Below are positions 24,902 to 34,114 of a stretch of 64,000 nucleotides of DNA, in pieces (the first letter of the stretch is position 1; each line of letters starts with the position of its first letter). The position numbers and the translations under genes are program-made. The notes beneath the pieces were generated by a model. The model worked only from the letters and a program-made list of their open reading frames with translations. It was not told the origin of the DNA and made no database searches. The stretch covers positions 613,248 to 677,247 of the forward strand of contig JAXGPP010000002.1 in the NCBI GenBank assembly GCA_040766885.1. Reading direction: 5' to 3'. This stretch comes from JAXGPP01 sp040766885. Its GTDB lineage: Bacteria; Planctomycetota; Planctomycetia; Pirellulales; Thermoguttaceae.

Positions 24902-27070
24902 ATGACGCTCTTGATGTCCACGGAAATCGACTACGCCTCGCGGCTGGAGCATCTTCGCAAACGGAAGGAGGCGCAAACGGCGGAGAAGCTCCGGCGTCTC
25001 GGTTACACGAACGAGGACGATTACGGCATGGTGCTGCCGCCGGAGGATTTTGCCTGGCGGCCGAAAGCCAACCATCCGAACGGCTCGTTTTACGGACTCG
25101 AGGGGTGGGCCGACAACTTCTGCGACCTGCTGGAATGTCTGCCCGTCTACGTCGATCCGATGGACGCGCTGGCCGGACGGTACATGGTGCTGTTGAACCG
25201 TCTGCGGAAGTGCAACTGGCCGCCTGAATTCGACTATGCCGAGTTGAAGCCGGACCAGCAGCGCTACGGCATCATATCGGGCATCGGCAACGATGCCCAC
25301 TTTGCGCCCGACTATCGGATCGGCCTGGAACTGGGATGGGGCGGTCTGCTGGCCAAAGTCCGGCGCTATCGCGCCGAACACGGACCCGACAAGGCGGAGT
25401 TCTATGAGGCCGAAGAACGCGTGATTCAGGCCGTCCAAGGCTGGATCCGCCGCACGGTTGCGGCGATTGAAGCGGCTCGGGGGCGCCAGAGCGACCCGGC
25501 GCTGGAGGACAACCTCCGTGAGATGGCCGAGGCGAACCGCTGGCTGATCGAAGGCGCCCCGCGGACGCTGCGTGAGGCCTGTCAGTGGATCGCCTGGTTC
25601 AATATGGCCTCGCGGACCTACAACCGGGACGGCGCCGGCGGCCAACTCGACGAACTGCTGCGGCCTTACTACGAGCGCGATCGCCGCGCGGGGCGAATCG
25701 ACGACGAGGACGCCATCTTCCTGCTGGCCTGCCTGTTGCTGAACGATCCACACTACTACCAGTTGGGCGGGCCGGCCGCCGACGGGCAAGACCAGACGAG
25801 TCACCTGTCGTTCCTGATCCTCGAGGCGGCCCACCGTCTGAAATCGACCTGCAACCTGACGATCCGCGTTCATGACGGACTCGATCCGCGTCTGTTGCGC
25901 AAAGGCGTCGAATACTTGATCCAGGACCGCAAAGCCTGGCCACGGTTCTCCGGCGACAAGGCCCTGGTGGAAGGCTTTATGCGGAACGGCTACTCGGCAG
26001 AGCTGGCGCGCCAGCGGATCGCCGTCGGCTGCAACTGGATGGCCCTGCCGGGGCTGGAATATACGATGAATGACACGGTGAAGATCAACGTAGCCAAAGT
26101 CTTCATGGTGGCGTTCGATGAGATGCTGGCGGATGATCCGAACCCGTGCGTCGACGCGCTCTGGCAGCGGTTCGAACAGCATCTGCAGAGCGCCGTGTTG
26201 TGCACGGCGCGAGGCATCGACGTGCAACTCGATCACCAGCACCTGAACGAGCCCGAGTTGCTGCTGAACCTGCTCACGCATGGTCCGATCGAACGTGGGC
26301 TGAATGTGACCAACGGCGGCGTCGACCTCTACAACATGTGTATCGACGGGGCCGGTCTGGCCAATGTGGCCGATTCGTTTGCGGCGATCCAGTGCCGCGT
26401 GGAAGAGCAGCAACGGATCACGTGGAACGATCTCGCCGGTCAACTGCGGGACAACTATCCGGGCGTCGAGGGCGAGCGCATACGCTTGATGATGCGCTCC
26501 GCTCCACATTACGGCGAAGGCGATTCGCTGGGCGACCGCTGGGCGCTGAGGGTTTCGCAATTGCTGACGCGGCTGGTAACCGAAAAGCCGACGCCGGGCG
26601 GGCGGCGGATGATCCCCGGCTGGTTCTCCTGGGCCGATACGCTTCGCCTGGGAAAGCAGCTCGGTGCGATGCCGGACGGACGCCGCGCCGGCGAGGCGAT
26701 TGCCCATGGCGCGAATCCCCACCCTGGGTTTCGCGACGACGGCGCGGCCACGGCGCTGGTGAAAGCGATCGCGGCGATCCAGCCGGGCTACGGGAATACG
26801 GCTCCCGTCCAACTGGAACTCGACCCTTGCATCGCCCAGTCCGACAGCGCCGTCGACACGATCACCAGCCTGATTGTCGGCCACTTCGCCCTGGGCGGGA
26901 CGCTGTTCAACATCAATATCGTCGATGCCCAGCAAGTGCTCGCCGCGCATCGGGATCCCTCACAGTATCCCGATCTGGTGGTGCGCGTGACCGGGTTCAC
27001 GGCCTACTTCGCCAGCCTCTCACCGGAATTTCGCCAATTGGTTGTCGATCGGCTGGTCCGCGGCTGCTAA
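24902..27070 (+). CDS. Glycyl radical enzyme (pyruvate formate-lyase-like), unknown substrate
   Basis: 722 residues from ATG 24902. Near the C-terminus RVTGFTAYF is the glycyl radical loop, with the radical Gly at 698, about 25 residues from the end, as usual. The thiyl Cys is Cys377 in AVGCNWMALPG. Most eliminase-type members have Cys-x-Glu here and PFL has Cys-Cys, so GCNW is atypical and removes the usual base. The gene sits between its activase and a GH39-like gene, downstream of three Gfo/Idh/MocA enzymes and a transporter. I infer a sugar- or polyol-derived substrate cleaved or dehydrated anaerobically. No microcompartment genes are nearby. Confidence 0.93.
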   Translation: MTLLMSTEIDYASRLEHLRKRKEAQTAEKLRRLGYTNEDDYGMVLPPEDFAWRPKANHPNGSFYGLEGWADNFCDLLECLPVYVDPMDALAGRYMVLLNRLRKCNWPPEFDYAELKPDQQRYGIISGIGNDAHFAPDYRIGLELGWGGLLAKVRRYRAEHGPDKAEFYEAEERVIQAVQGWIRRTVAAIEAARGRQSDPALEDNLREMAEANRWLIEGAPRTLREACQWIAWFNMASRTYNRDGAGGQLDELLRPYYERDRRAGRIDDEDAIFLLACLLLNDPHYYQLGGPAADGQDQTSHLSFLILEAAHRLKSTCNLTIRVHDGLDPRLLRKGVEYLIQDRKAWPRFSGDKALVEGFMRNGYSAELARQRIAVGCNWMALPGLEYTMNDTVKINVAKVFMVAFDEMLADDPNPCVDALWQRFEQHLQSAVLCTARGIDVQLDHQHLNEPELLLNLLTHGPIERGLNVTNGGVDLYNMCIDGAGLANVADSFAAIQCRVEEQQRITWNDLAGQLRDNYPGVEGERIRLMMRSAPHYGEGDSLGDRWALRVSQLLTRLVTEKPTPGGRRMIPGWFSWADTLRLGKQLGAMPDGRRAGEAIAHGANPHPGFRDDGAATALVKAIAAIQPGYGNTAPVQLELDPCIAQSDSAVDTITSLIVGHFALGGTLFNINIVDAQQVLAAHRDPSQYPDLVVRVTGFTAYFASLSPEFRQLVVDRLVRGC

Positions 27071-27146
27071 AAAGGAAGCGTGCGACGAGGAAGAAGTTCT
27101 GTGCTCCGTCATCGAATCCGAGATCCGCATTCCACGAGGTGTGACG

Positions 27147-28637
27147 ATGCAACTGGATGTTTGCAGGCGTGCTGAGTTCGATTCAGGCATGCCGTTGCCG
27201 TACCGCGCGGTGAAGTTGCTGGCCCTGGCGCTGGCGGCCAGCCTGTTGCTGGGCTCCTCCGCCTTCGGGCAGACGCACAAGTACCGCTCGATCACCTGGG
27301 AGAAGTTCAAGGCTTCGGGACCTGAACTGAAGCAGATTGGCTGGCTCGCCGTCCGCAGCGCGGCGGAGATCGAGTCGTCGCCGTTCTCGGTGGGGTGCGA
27401 GACGCTCGACCGCGACCAGGCGAAATTCAGCGCCTACAAAGACTACGTGGGCGAGTTGGGGGTCAAGCACGGCCGGTTGCAGAGCGGATGGGCCAAGTGC
27501 GAGAAGCAGAAGGGCGTCTACGATTTCGCGTGGCTCGATGAATGCGTTTACGGCCTGGAGAAGCAGGGGGTCAGGCCGTGGATGTGCCTGTGCTATGGAA
27601 ACCCGATCTACGGCTCCGGAGTGCAGCTCGGTACGGGCGTGGCCGCGGTGGCGCACAACGAGGAAGCGTTGGCCGCATGGTTGCGATACGTTGAAGCGAC
27701 AGTGAACCGATACAAGGACACCGTCAACTGTTGGGAAGTCTGGAACGAGCCCAACGTCCACGGCTGCGGAGAATACGCGACCCTTCTGATGAGAACCGCG
27801 GAAACGATCAAGAAGATCCAGCCGGAAGCGGTAATCATGGGGCTTTCTTTGGCCGGAGTCGATTTGAAGTTCACGAAGGGGGTTCTGGAAATTCTCACGC
27901 AACACGGGAAGCTGGATTGCATCGACTACCTGACGTACCACCCTTATGCAAACAATCCCGATTCCAGCTATCCTGCCGTCGAAAAACTGAGACAGCTCGT
28001 GGAGTCCTACAATCCCCGCATCAGGCTGTATCAAGGGGAGAACGGCTGTCCCTCGATCCTGGAGTGGACTCACGCACTGGCCAATTATCCATGGACGGAA
28101 TACAGCCAGGCGAAGTGGTTCTTGCGTCGCCTGACAGGCGACCGGGTGCGCGACATCCCGTCCTCGGCGTTCACGATCATCGACCTGCGGTATCCGAATA
28201 TGCTGCAGTCGTTCGGCTTGATCCGCTCGAACCTCCTGCACGAATTCATCTACAAACGGCCTGCCTACTACGGGGTTCAGCACCTGGCGACGGCGCTGGA
28301 CGGTGAGGTGAAGCCGGTCGGACTGCTGGCGTGCGAATCGGAATGCCCGCGCACGATCACCGCAGCCGGATTCGAAAGGGAGGGCGCGTCGATCGTCCTG
28401 CTGTGGTACAGCGATGAAGTGCCGGGCGATGCGCTGGAGTGGGATCCGGTCGACCTGACGATCCGCGGTGCGACTTTCCAGGATCCGGTGTATGTCGAAA
28501 TGATCACCGGCAAGGTCTACGACCTCGAACGTTCCGGCTGGACGGCCGACGCGGAGTCGGTGAAGTTCACCCGGCTGCCTGTCTGGGACAGCCCCGTGAT
28601 GATCGCCGAGAGAGCGAAGACGAAACTCAGGCCGTGA
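27147..28637 (+). CDS. Secreted GH39-like (clan GH-A) glycoside hydrolase
   Basis: 496 residues from ATG 27147 (GAGGTG 5 bases upstream); ATG 27189 would also work and puts the signal peptide first (VKLLALALAASLLLGSSAFG). The barrel shows the acid/base strand NCWEVWNEPN and a nucleophile strand RLYQGENGCPS, the two-Glu arrangement of retaining GH-A enzymes. The opening of the barrel (KFSAYKDYVGELGVKHGRLQ) resembles beta-xylosidase/alpha-iduronidase-type GH39. It would release a sugar outside the cytoplasm for the upstream transporter. GH family number is a best guess by motif. Confidence 0.75.
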   Translation: MQLDVCRRAEFDSGMPLPYRAVKLLALALAASLLLGSSAFGQTHKYRSITWEKFKASGPELKQIGWLAVRSAAEIESSPFSVGCETLDRDQAKFSAYKDYVGELGVKHGRLQSGWAKCEKQKGVYDFAWLDECVYGLEKQGVRPWMCLCYGNPIYGSGVQLGTGVAAVAHNEEALAAWLRYVEATVNRYKDTVNCWEVWNEPNVHGCGEYATLLMRTAETIKKIQPEAVIMGLSLAGVDLKFTKGVLEILTQHGKLDCIDYLTYHPYANNPDSSYPAVEKLRQLVESYNPRIRLYQGENGCPSILEWTHALANYPWTEYSQAKWFLRRLTGDRVRDIPSSAFTIIDLRYPNMLQSFGLIRSNLLHEFIYKRPAYYGVQHLATALDGEVKPVGLLACESECPRTITAAGFEREGASIVLLWYSDEVPGDALEWDPVDLTIRGATFQDPVYVEMITGKVYDLERSGWTADAESVKFTRLPVWDSPVMIAERAKTKLRP

Positions 28638-28699
28638 GATGGAGTGGGGGCCTCGGCTCGATCCGCCGGGCTCGCAGAATCGGAGGCATCCGTTGGTCG

Positions 28700-28976
28700 A
28701 TAGGCGAGAAGGCCCACCGAGGTTCACGGCAGAATCTGCTCGATCCCAAGCCGAAGCCCGAGTTGATTCGCTTGTTTTCCAACGAACTGCAGAGTACGGA
28801 TCAGGCCCCGCCAGCCTTTGCTGGCGCATGGCCGGGATGACGTTGCGGTGCCGCCGGAGAACCGCCGGGCGTTCCGCGACGCCTTGAAGGCGCACGGCGT
28901 GGCGGTCGAATACCTGGAACTGCCCGAAGGCGGTCACGGACTAAGCGGCTGCATGGACCCTCGACGGGATGGTCGG
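28700..28976 (+). pseudogene. Remnant of an alpha/beta-hydrolase (BD-FAE-type esterase), frameshifted
   Basis: Two frames together read like the last third of a secreted esterase. First AHRGSRQNLLDPKPKPELI and LFSNELQST..APPAF, then, after a one-base shift near 28819, LAHGRDDVAVPPENRRAF ... VEYLELPEGGHGL. The second part holds the catalytic Asp and His regions of the family. There is no start, nucleophile Ser region or intact end, so it is a fragment, probably of a carbohydrate esterase once belonging to the locus. The remaining bases to 29089 show nothing. Confidence 0.65.
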
Positions 28977-29089
28977 GCGAGGCATCATCCCGCGGGGGCG
29001 AAACTGAGGAGCATGACGAACCGCCTTGCGGGAATCGCAGCCGTTCCCGTACGAACACCCATTTAATTCACACCGCCGAGGAACTGCTG

Positions 29090-29620
29090 ATGTATCGTGC
29101 GTTTCTGCTCTTGACAGCGGGGCTGACCGGGCTGTCTGCCGTGTGGCCGTCGGGCGGAATGGCCAGGGACACCAAAGTGGTTCTGCTGGCCGGCGAGAAG
29201 AGCCACGCCCCGGGCGAGCATGAGTACGAGAAGAGCCTGAGCTTGTTCCGGTACTGCCTGGATACCTCGCTGAATGTCCGGCATGTGATGGTCGAGTTGC
29301 AGACGGAAGGCTGGCCGGAAGACGAGAAGACGCTCGACGACGCCGATACGATCGTCATCTTCAGCGACGGCGGCAGCAGCGGCAACGTACACCCGCTTGT
29401 GTCCGGCAACCACATGGCCGCGCTGGAAAAGCAAATGCAGCGCGGATGCGGGCTGGTCGTCATGCATTGGACACTCAATCTGCCGTCGAAGATCGGCAAC
29501 GAGACCTTCCTTCGCTGGATCGGCGGGTTCAAGGACTTTGAGAATCCGCCGCGTCCGATCGGCGAACCGTTGCTCGTCCAGGACTGGTCCAAGCAGGCGG
29601 ATCATCCTATCTGTAGAGGG
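29090..29620 (+). pseudogene. ThuA/FG-GAP protein, 5' part (split by IS4-type insertion)
   Basis: The first ~177 codons of a secreted protein: a signal peptide (MYRAFLLLTAGLTGLSAVWP), then a ThuA-type (trehalose-utilisation/GATase-like) domain with TKVVLLAGEKSHAPGEHEYE, VIFSDGGSSGN and CGLVVMHWTLNLPS. The frame breaks at ...DHPICRG, exactly at the 10-base target duplication. Removing the element and one duplication joins it in frame to LKPFTMPEDEYKTP at 31116, so the gene was intact before insertion. GAGGA at ~29079 supports the start. Confidence 0.9.
29611..29620. repeat. Target site duplication, left copy
   Basis: ctgtagaggg, identical to 31106-31115 on the other side of the IS. Ten bases fits the 8-13 base duplications of IS4-family groups. 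Confidence 0.92.
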
Positions 29621-31105
29621 CAGGCCTTTGTACTAGCATCGATTCATGACGTATTGGTGCGGCTTTGCGCCGCACACGTGCCGTCGAGACATGGCTTCGG
29701 CGTCGTTTGTCCATTTTGGGTGGGGGCCGCTTGGGACCGCGTTGATGCTTGCGATAGCGGGCAAGATCCACCTGTCGCGCCAGGCGGATCAGTGCACGGG
29801 CCATACGGGCGGGCGTCAAGCGTGCGTACTTACGCCGCCAGTATTCGTCGGGCAGGGCGATATCCAGGCCGCGATGCGTGTGGGCCACTTCGTCGCAGAG
29901 ATGCAGAAGGAAAGCTGCGTCTGCGCGTTTCGTGGCCATGCACCGCCCTGCGTGCCGCCAGGACCACGCTCAGCAGGTTGTAGCAGACCAAGGCCATCGA
30001 GAAGGCGAACAGCGCGGCACGCGGGTAGCCCAGCGTCTCGATCTCTCCCTCCAGGTTCTGCGCCAGCTCGCAAAAGGCGTTTCGATGGTCCAGCGCCTGC
30101 GATAATCGGCCACGCGGCCGATACTTTCCGCGGGAGGTTGGTCAGCAGATGGATCTCGGTGTCGTCCTGGGTTGATGGAGTACGACCGTCACGCGGCGGA
30201 TCTTGATGGCGCGGCCTTCCTTGTCGAAAATCCGCATGCTCTGCTCGTAGACCACTCCGGTTTCCGTCTCGCCGACGCGATTGCGTCGGCCGATCAGTTC
30301 AAGCGCAATGCACATGGGCGTGCTGACGGATAAGGAAGTAAACCCGCTGTGCTTGGATGCCGAACAGGAAGTCCGTCGTGCAGAAATTCCGGTCGCCGAT
30401 CCACAGGTCGCGGCCACGGTCTCCAGCACCTGGCAACAGACTGCGTTCCTGCGCGTGCCCGTCCTCGCAAGGATCACGTCGATCGCCAGCTTCAAGCGGA
30501 TCCAGGACCACCACGCAATGCCCCGGCAGCGGGGCCGCGTTGAAGCTTCCGCAATGCTCCCAGCCGCGCTGCGTGCGACGCAAGTGGTTGCCATCGAGGA
30601 TCTTCACGCGGTAACCGGGCACCAACTCCGGCAGCGTGCCTCCACTGTTGGTAATGATCGCTTCCATGCGCGGCCGTCTCGGCCACCAGCTGCCGAGAGA
30701 CGTTACTCTCCATCCGCTGCTTGTCGTAGACGGCCTTGACCGTCACGCCACTGCCTTGGCCTTAGCCTGATACGCCGCATGCACCGAGGGATGGATCTTG
30801 CAGGCCACCAGCCCCATCATCTCGGCCACGGTCGAGAACATGAGCTGCCGATTGGCCTGCCGCTCGGCGGCTTCCTCGAACAATCCGTCGAGACGCTCGG
30901 CCGAAAGCACGTTCTCCATGGCCGCACGCACCATCACGCACACCGGCGCTTTCTGCTCGAAACGATCAATCACTTCCTGAAGAATCATTGGAATGCCTCC
31001 TGGAGAAATCGCGGTTCTTCTCCAAGTATAGGCACCGGTCATCGACGCAACTCATTGCCGCAAGCCGCCTTGGTAACCGGCTCCGCATGCTAGTACAAAG
31101 GCCTG
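29621..31105 (-). mobile_element. IS4-family insertion sequence, 1485 bp
   Basis: Bounded by perfect 19-base terminal inverted repeats: caggcctttgtactagcat at 29621-29639 and its exact complement at 31087-31105. It is flanked by the 10-base duplication ctgtagaggg. Inside, on the minus strand, is an IS4-type DDE transposase in pieces. Perfect ends and duplication point to a recent insertion, yet the transposase is broken by several small indels. It disrupts a ThuA/FG-GAP gene. Confidence 0.93.
29640..30988 (-). pseudogene. IS4-family DDE transposase, multiply frameshifted
   Basis: From ATG 30988 the protein begins MILQEVIDRFEQKAPVCVMV, then continues across different frames: MFSTVAEMMGLVACKIHPS; VKAVYDKQRMESNVSRQLV; YRVKILDGNHLRR (first Asp); AIDVIL; DGHAQERSLLP; LWIGDRNFCTTDFLFGIQAQ (second Asp); and YRRRWTIE with the Y-x2-R-x3-E signature of IS4 transposases (the Glu). 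At least six one- or two-base shifts separate these segments, at about 30743, 30665, 30585, 30545, 30510 and 30080. It cannot make an active transposase as written. Either real decay or assembly error in a multicopy element explains this. Confidence 0.85.
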
Positions 31106-31115
31106 CTGTAGAGGG
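31106..31115. repeat. Target site duplication, right copy
   Basis: ctgtagaggg, the second copy created by insertion of the IS4-type element; see 29611-29620. Confidence 0.92.
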
Positions 31116-32672
31116 TTGAAGCCGTTCACGATGCCTGAGGACGAGTACAAGACTCCAGAACGACTTCTTTCGGACCAGCCAGGGTTCGTGCCGATCTTGC
31201 CCTTTCCCGGCAAGCCGGGTGATCCGTTGTGGGCTTGGGCCTGGCAGCGCGCCGACGGGGGCCGCGGTTTCGGCTTTATTGGCGGGCACAAGCATGCCAT
31301 CTGGGAAATCGAAGAGTTGCGCAAGGCGGTGCTGAACGCCGTCCTCTGGACTGCCCACAAACCAGTCCCCGACGACGGCGTGCTGTCGTCGCTGCCGCCG
31401 ACGCTGGCGACTCCGCCGATACCAGTCTTCATTCCCATCAAGATCGACGGACCGGTGCATGATCCGGCCATCGGCAGTTACTGGTACGGTCCGTTCAACG
31501 AGTCGTGCTCGCTGGTCGATGTCAACGGCGACGGGCGGCTGGACATCACCTGCGGCGTGAACTGGTACGAAGCGCCGCGATGGAAGAAGCACGCCTGCTA
31601 CTTCGAGGACGCGGAGAAACGCGACTTCCTGCATGGCCACTGCGATGAAGTGCCGTTGGACGTCAACCGTGACGGATTGGCCGACGTGGTCAATTCGGGA
31701 TACCAGTCGGACATCGCCGGCGTCCTGTGGCATGAGAATCCCGGCGCACGCGGAGGCAAGTGGAAGGTGCATCGCGTGCATAGCTCGCCCTACATGGAAG
31801 GCGTGGTGCTGGCCGACCTCAACGGTGACGGCCATCGGGACATCGTCATGAATCACTTCCGGAAGTACGGCGGTTCGGAGGGTGAGGGGTCTGCCGCGCG
31901 AGTGGAAGCGATTGCCTGGCTCGAATCGATCGATAAGGAACCGTGGCTGATCGAACACGTGATTGCCTCCGATGCGGAAGACCACGGCATCGGGGTGGGC
32001 GATATCAATGGCGACGGCCGCCCGGATGTGGTCAACAAGCACGGATGGTACGAGGCGCCGCCGAATCCCACCGACGAGAACTGGCGCTATCACAACGATT
32101 ATGAGATCCCGTTCCGGGCCTCGCTCCCGATGCTGGTGACGGACGTGAACGGCGATGGCCTGAGCGATATCATCGCGGGAAACGGCCATGGATACGGGCT
32201 GTACTGGCTGGAGCAGCGGGTCGCCGACCGGAGACAACGGACGTTCCGGCAGCACGCCGTCGAGGAGCATTACGGCAACTTCCACACCATGACGCTGGCC
32301 GACGTGAACGGCGACGGCCGTCCCGATCTCGTGACCGGCAAGCGGCTGTTCGGTCACGACGGCCGCGACGAGAGCGAATTTGACCCGCTGTTCCTTTTCT
32401 GGTACGACATCCGGGAGGGCAAGTTCGAGCGACACGTGATTTCGTTCAACAACCTGCAGCACTATCCGGGGCAGGAAAACGTAAATGCGCCGCCACAATA
32501 CGCGCCGAGCACAGGAATGCGGATCACCGTCGGCGACCTCGACGGCAACGGCACGCCCGACCTCGTGCTGGCCGGCCGGGGCGGGTTATATGCCTTCGTC
32601 AATCGCGGTCTGACTCCGCTGCCGAAGTCCATGAATCCCAAGGTCCCTCTGATTGGCGAGAGACAGCCATGA
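31116..32672 (+). pseudogene. ThuA/FG-GAP protein, 3' part (split by IS4-type insertion)
   Basis: Continuation of the gene begun at 29090. The end of the ThuA domain (LKPFTMPEDEYKTPERLL ... HKHAIWEIEELRKAVLNAVL) is followed by seven FG-GAP/VCBS-type calcium-binding repeats of the D-N/D-G-D-G-x-x-D kind: DVNGDGRLDI, DVNRDGLADV, DLNGDGHRDI, DINGDGRPDV, DVNGDGLSDI, DVNGDGRPDL and DLDGNGTPDL. The open frame of ~518 codons could still be translated from TTG 31116 or ATG 31131 but would lack the signal peptide. Its stop overlaps the next gene's ATG (ATGA), so expression of downstream genes may be affected by the insertion. Confidence 0.88.
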
Positions 32673-34099
32673 ACACGAGCATGAATCGCCGTCGTTTCCT
32701 GTCTGGCACGGCAGCGGCCGGAGCCGGGCTGTTGATTCTCCGCAACAGCGAATCGGCCTGGAGCTATCAGGCCAACGAGAAGCTGAACATTGCGCTGGTG
32801 GGCCTGGGCGCGCGAGGCGGATCGCATCACGTTCACGCCTTTCCGCGGATCGGCGAGAATCTGGTGGCTCTGTGCGATGTCAACCAGAAGCACTTGGAGG
32901 GGCCGGCGAAGCTCGTTCCATCGGCTCGCCGGTATCGCGATTTCCGCAAGCTCTTCGACGAGATGGAACGTCAGATCGACGCCGTGGTCGTTGCAACTCC
33001 GGTACACTCGCACGCCGTGATCGCTGCGGCGGCCATGAGACGCGGCAAGCACGTGTACCTGGAAAAACCCTTGACGCACGACGTGGGCGAGGCAAGGCAA
33101 CTGCGGGCCATGGCCCGGCGCTCTAAGGTCGCCACGCAGATGGGGAGCCAGGGCGTGGCCACGGATTCGTTCCGCCGCACCCTGGAGTTGATCGAGGACG
33201 GGGCGATCGGCCAATTGTGCGAGGCTCACGTGCTGTTCGAGTCGGGCGGAACGGGACCGCTCACTCGGCCGGCGGAGCAACCGGTGCCGGACAGCCTCGA
33301 TTGGGACCTTTGGATTGGCCCGGCGCCGATGCGGCCCTTCCATCCGGGTTATCTGCCCCCGCAGTTCCCCGGAGCGGGCGGAAAGCCCGAGAGTCCGGAT
33401 CTGATCGGCTGGAATCGGTGGCGCGACTTCGGCGGCGGCGCCCTGGGGGGCGCGGGCTCGCACTCGCTCAACCTGGCCTTCAAGGCGTTCAACCTGCAAG
33501 CGCTGTGGGATAGTGCGGATGGAGAGGAAACAATCCGGATCACTACGGAGGTTTCCGAACGGTGCCCGGAGACCTTCCCTCGCTGCCAGATCGTTCACTT
33601 CGATCTGCCGGCGCACGGCGAGATGCCGCGCACGCAGATTCATTGGTGCAATGCATGGAACGCGGAGATCCAGCGCCGCGGGATCCTCGATCGGCTGGAG
33701 AAGCTGGCCGGGCAACCGCTCGAGTGGCAGGAAGGTAGCTGGTCGGCGCATTCCTTCCTGTTGATTGTGGGAAGCAAGGGCATGGCGCTGGCCAACTTCC
33801 ACAATTCTGTCTGCAAGCTGCTGCCGGAAGAGAAGTTCCCCGGCGCGGGCGGTCCTCCGCAGAGGCTGCCGCGATCAGGCAGTCACGAGCGCGAATGGGT
33901 GGCGGCGTGCAAAGGCGGCCCGGCGCCGATGGCGAACTTCGATCACGCCGGCCCGATGATCGAGTTGCTGAACTTGGGCAACATCGCCTCCGCCGTGGAC
34001 CGGCCGCTGGAGTTTGATCCCGTTGCCATGAAGATCGTCAACGATATTGAAGCCGACGGCCTGTTGCAGCCGCCGTATCGTCCGGGCTGGAGCCTGTAA
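32669..34099 (+). CDS. Gfo/Idh/MocA family oxidoreductase, Tat-exported
   Basis: 476 residues. A Tat leader (MNRRRFLSGTAAAGAGLLIL) precedes the nucleotide motif IALVGLGARGGSHH and the EKP motif in VYLEKPLTHDVGEARQLRAM. The central stretch LDWDLWIGPAPMRPFHPGYL and FGGGALGGAGSHSLN are typical of planctomycete secreted members, which often act on sugars or sugar-lactones. It is translationally coupled to the IS-disrupted ThuA/FG-GAP gene upstream and followed after 15 bases by another ThuA gene. Confidence 0.92.
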   Translation: MNTSMNRRRFLSGTAAAGAGLLILRNSESAWSYQANEKLNIALVGLGARGGSHHVHAFPRIGENLVALCDVNQKHLEGPAKLVPSARRYRDFRKLFDEMERQIDAVVVATPVHSHAVIAAAAMRRGKHVYLEKPLTHDVGEARQLRAMARRSKVATQMGSQGVATDSFRRTLELIEDGAIGQLCEAHVLFESGGTGPLTRPAEQPVPDSLDWDLWIGPAPMRPFHPGYLPPQFPGAGGKPESPDLIGWNRWRDFGGGALGGAGSHSLNLAFKAFNLQALWDSADGEETIRITTEVSERCPETFPRCQIVHFDLPAHGEMPRTQIHWCNAWNAEIQRRGILDRLEKLAGQPLEWQEGSWSAHSFLLIVGSKGMALANFHNSVCKLLPEEKFPGAGGPPQRLPRSGSHEREWVAACKGGPAPMANFDHAGPMIELLNLGNIASAVDRPLEFDPVAMKIVNDIEADGLLQPPYRPGWSL

Positions 34100-34114
34100 C
34101 GGGGAGACGGACGC

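Noticed and set aside
24902..27070. Pyruvate formate-lyase proper
   Set aside because: The active site lacks the Cys-Cys pair and the activase has two extra ferredoxin-type clusters, which PflA does not.
30142..30739. Several overlapping open frames on both strands inside the IS
   Set aside because: They are pieces of one frameshifted transposase and its shadows, not separate genes.
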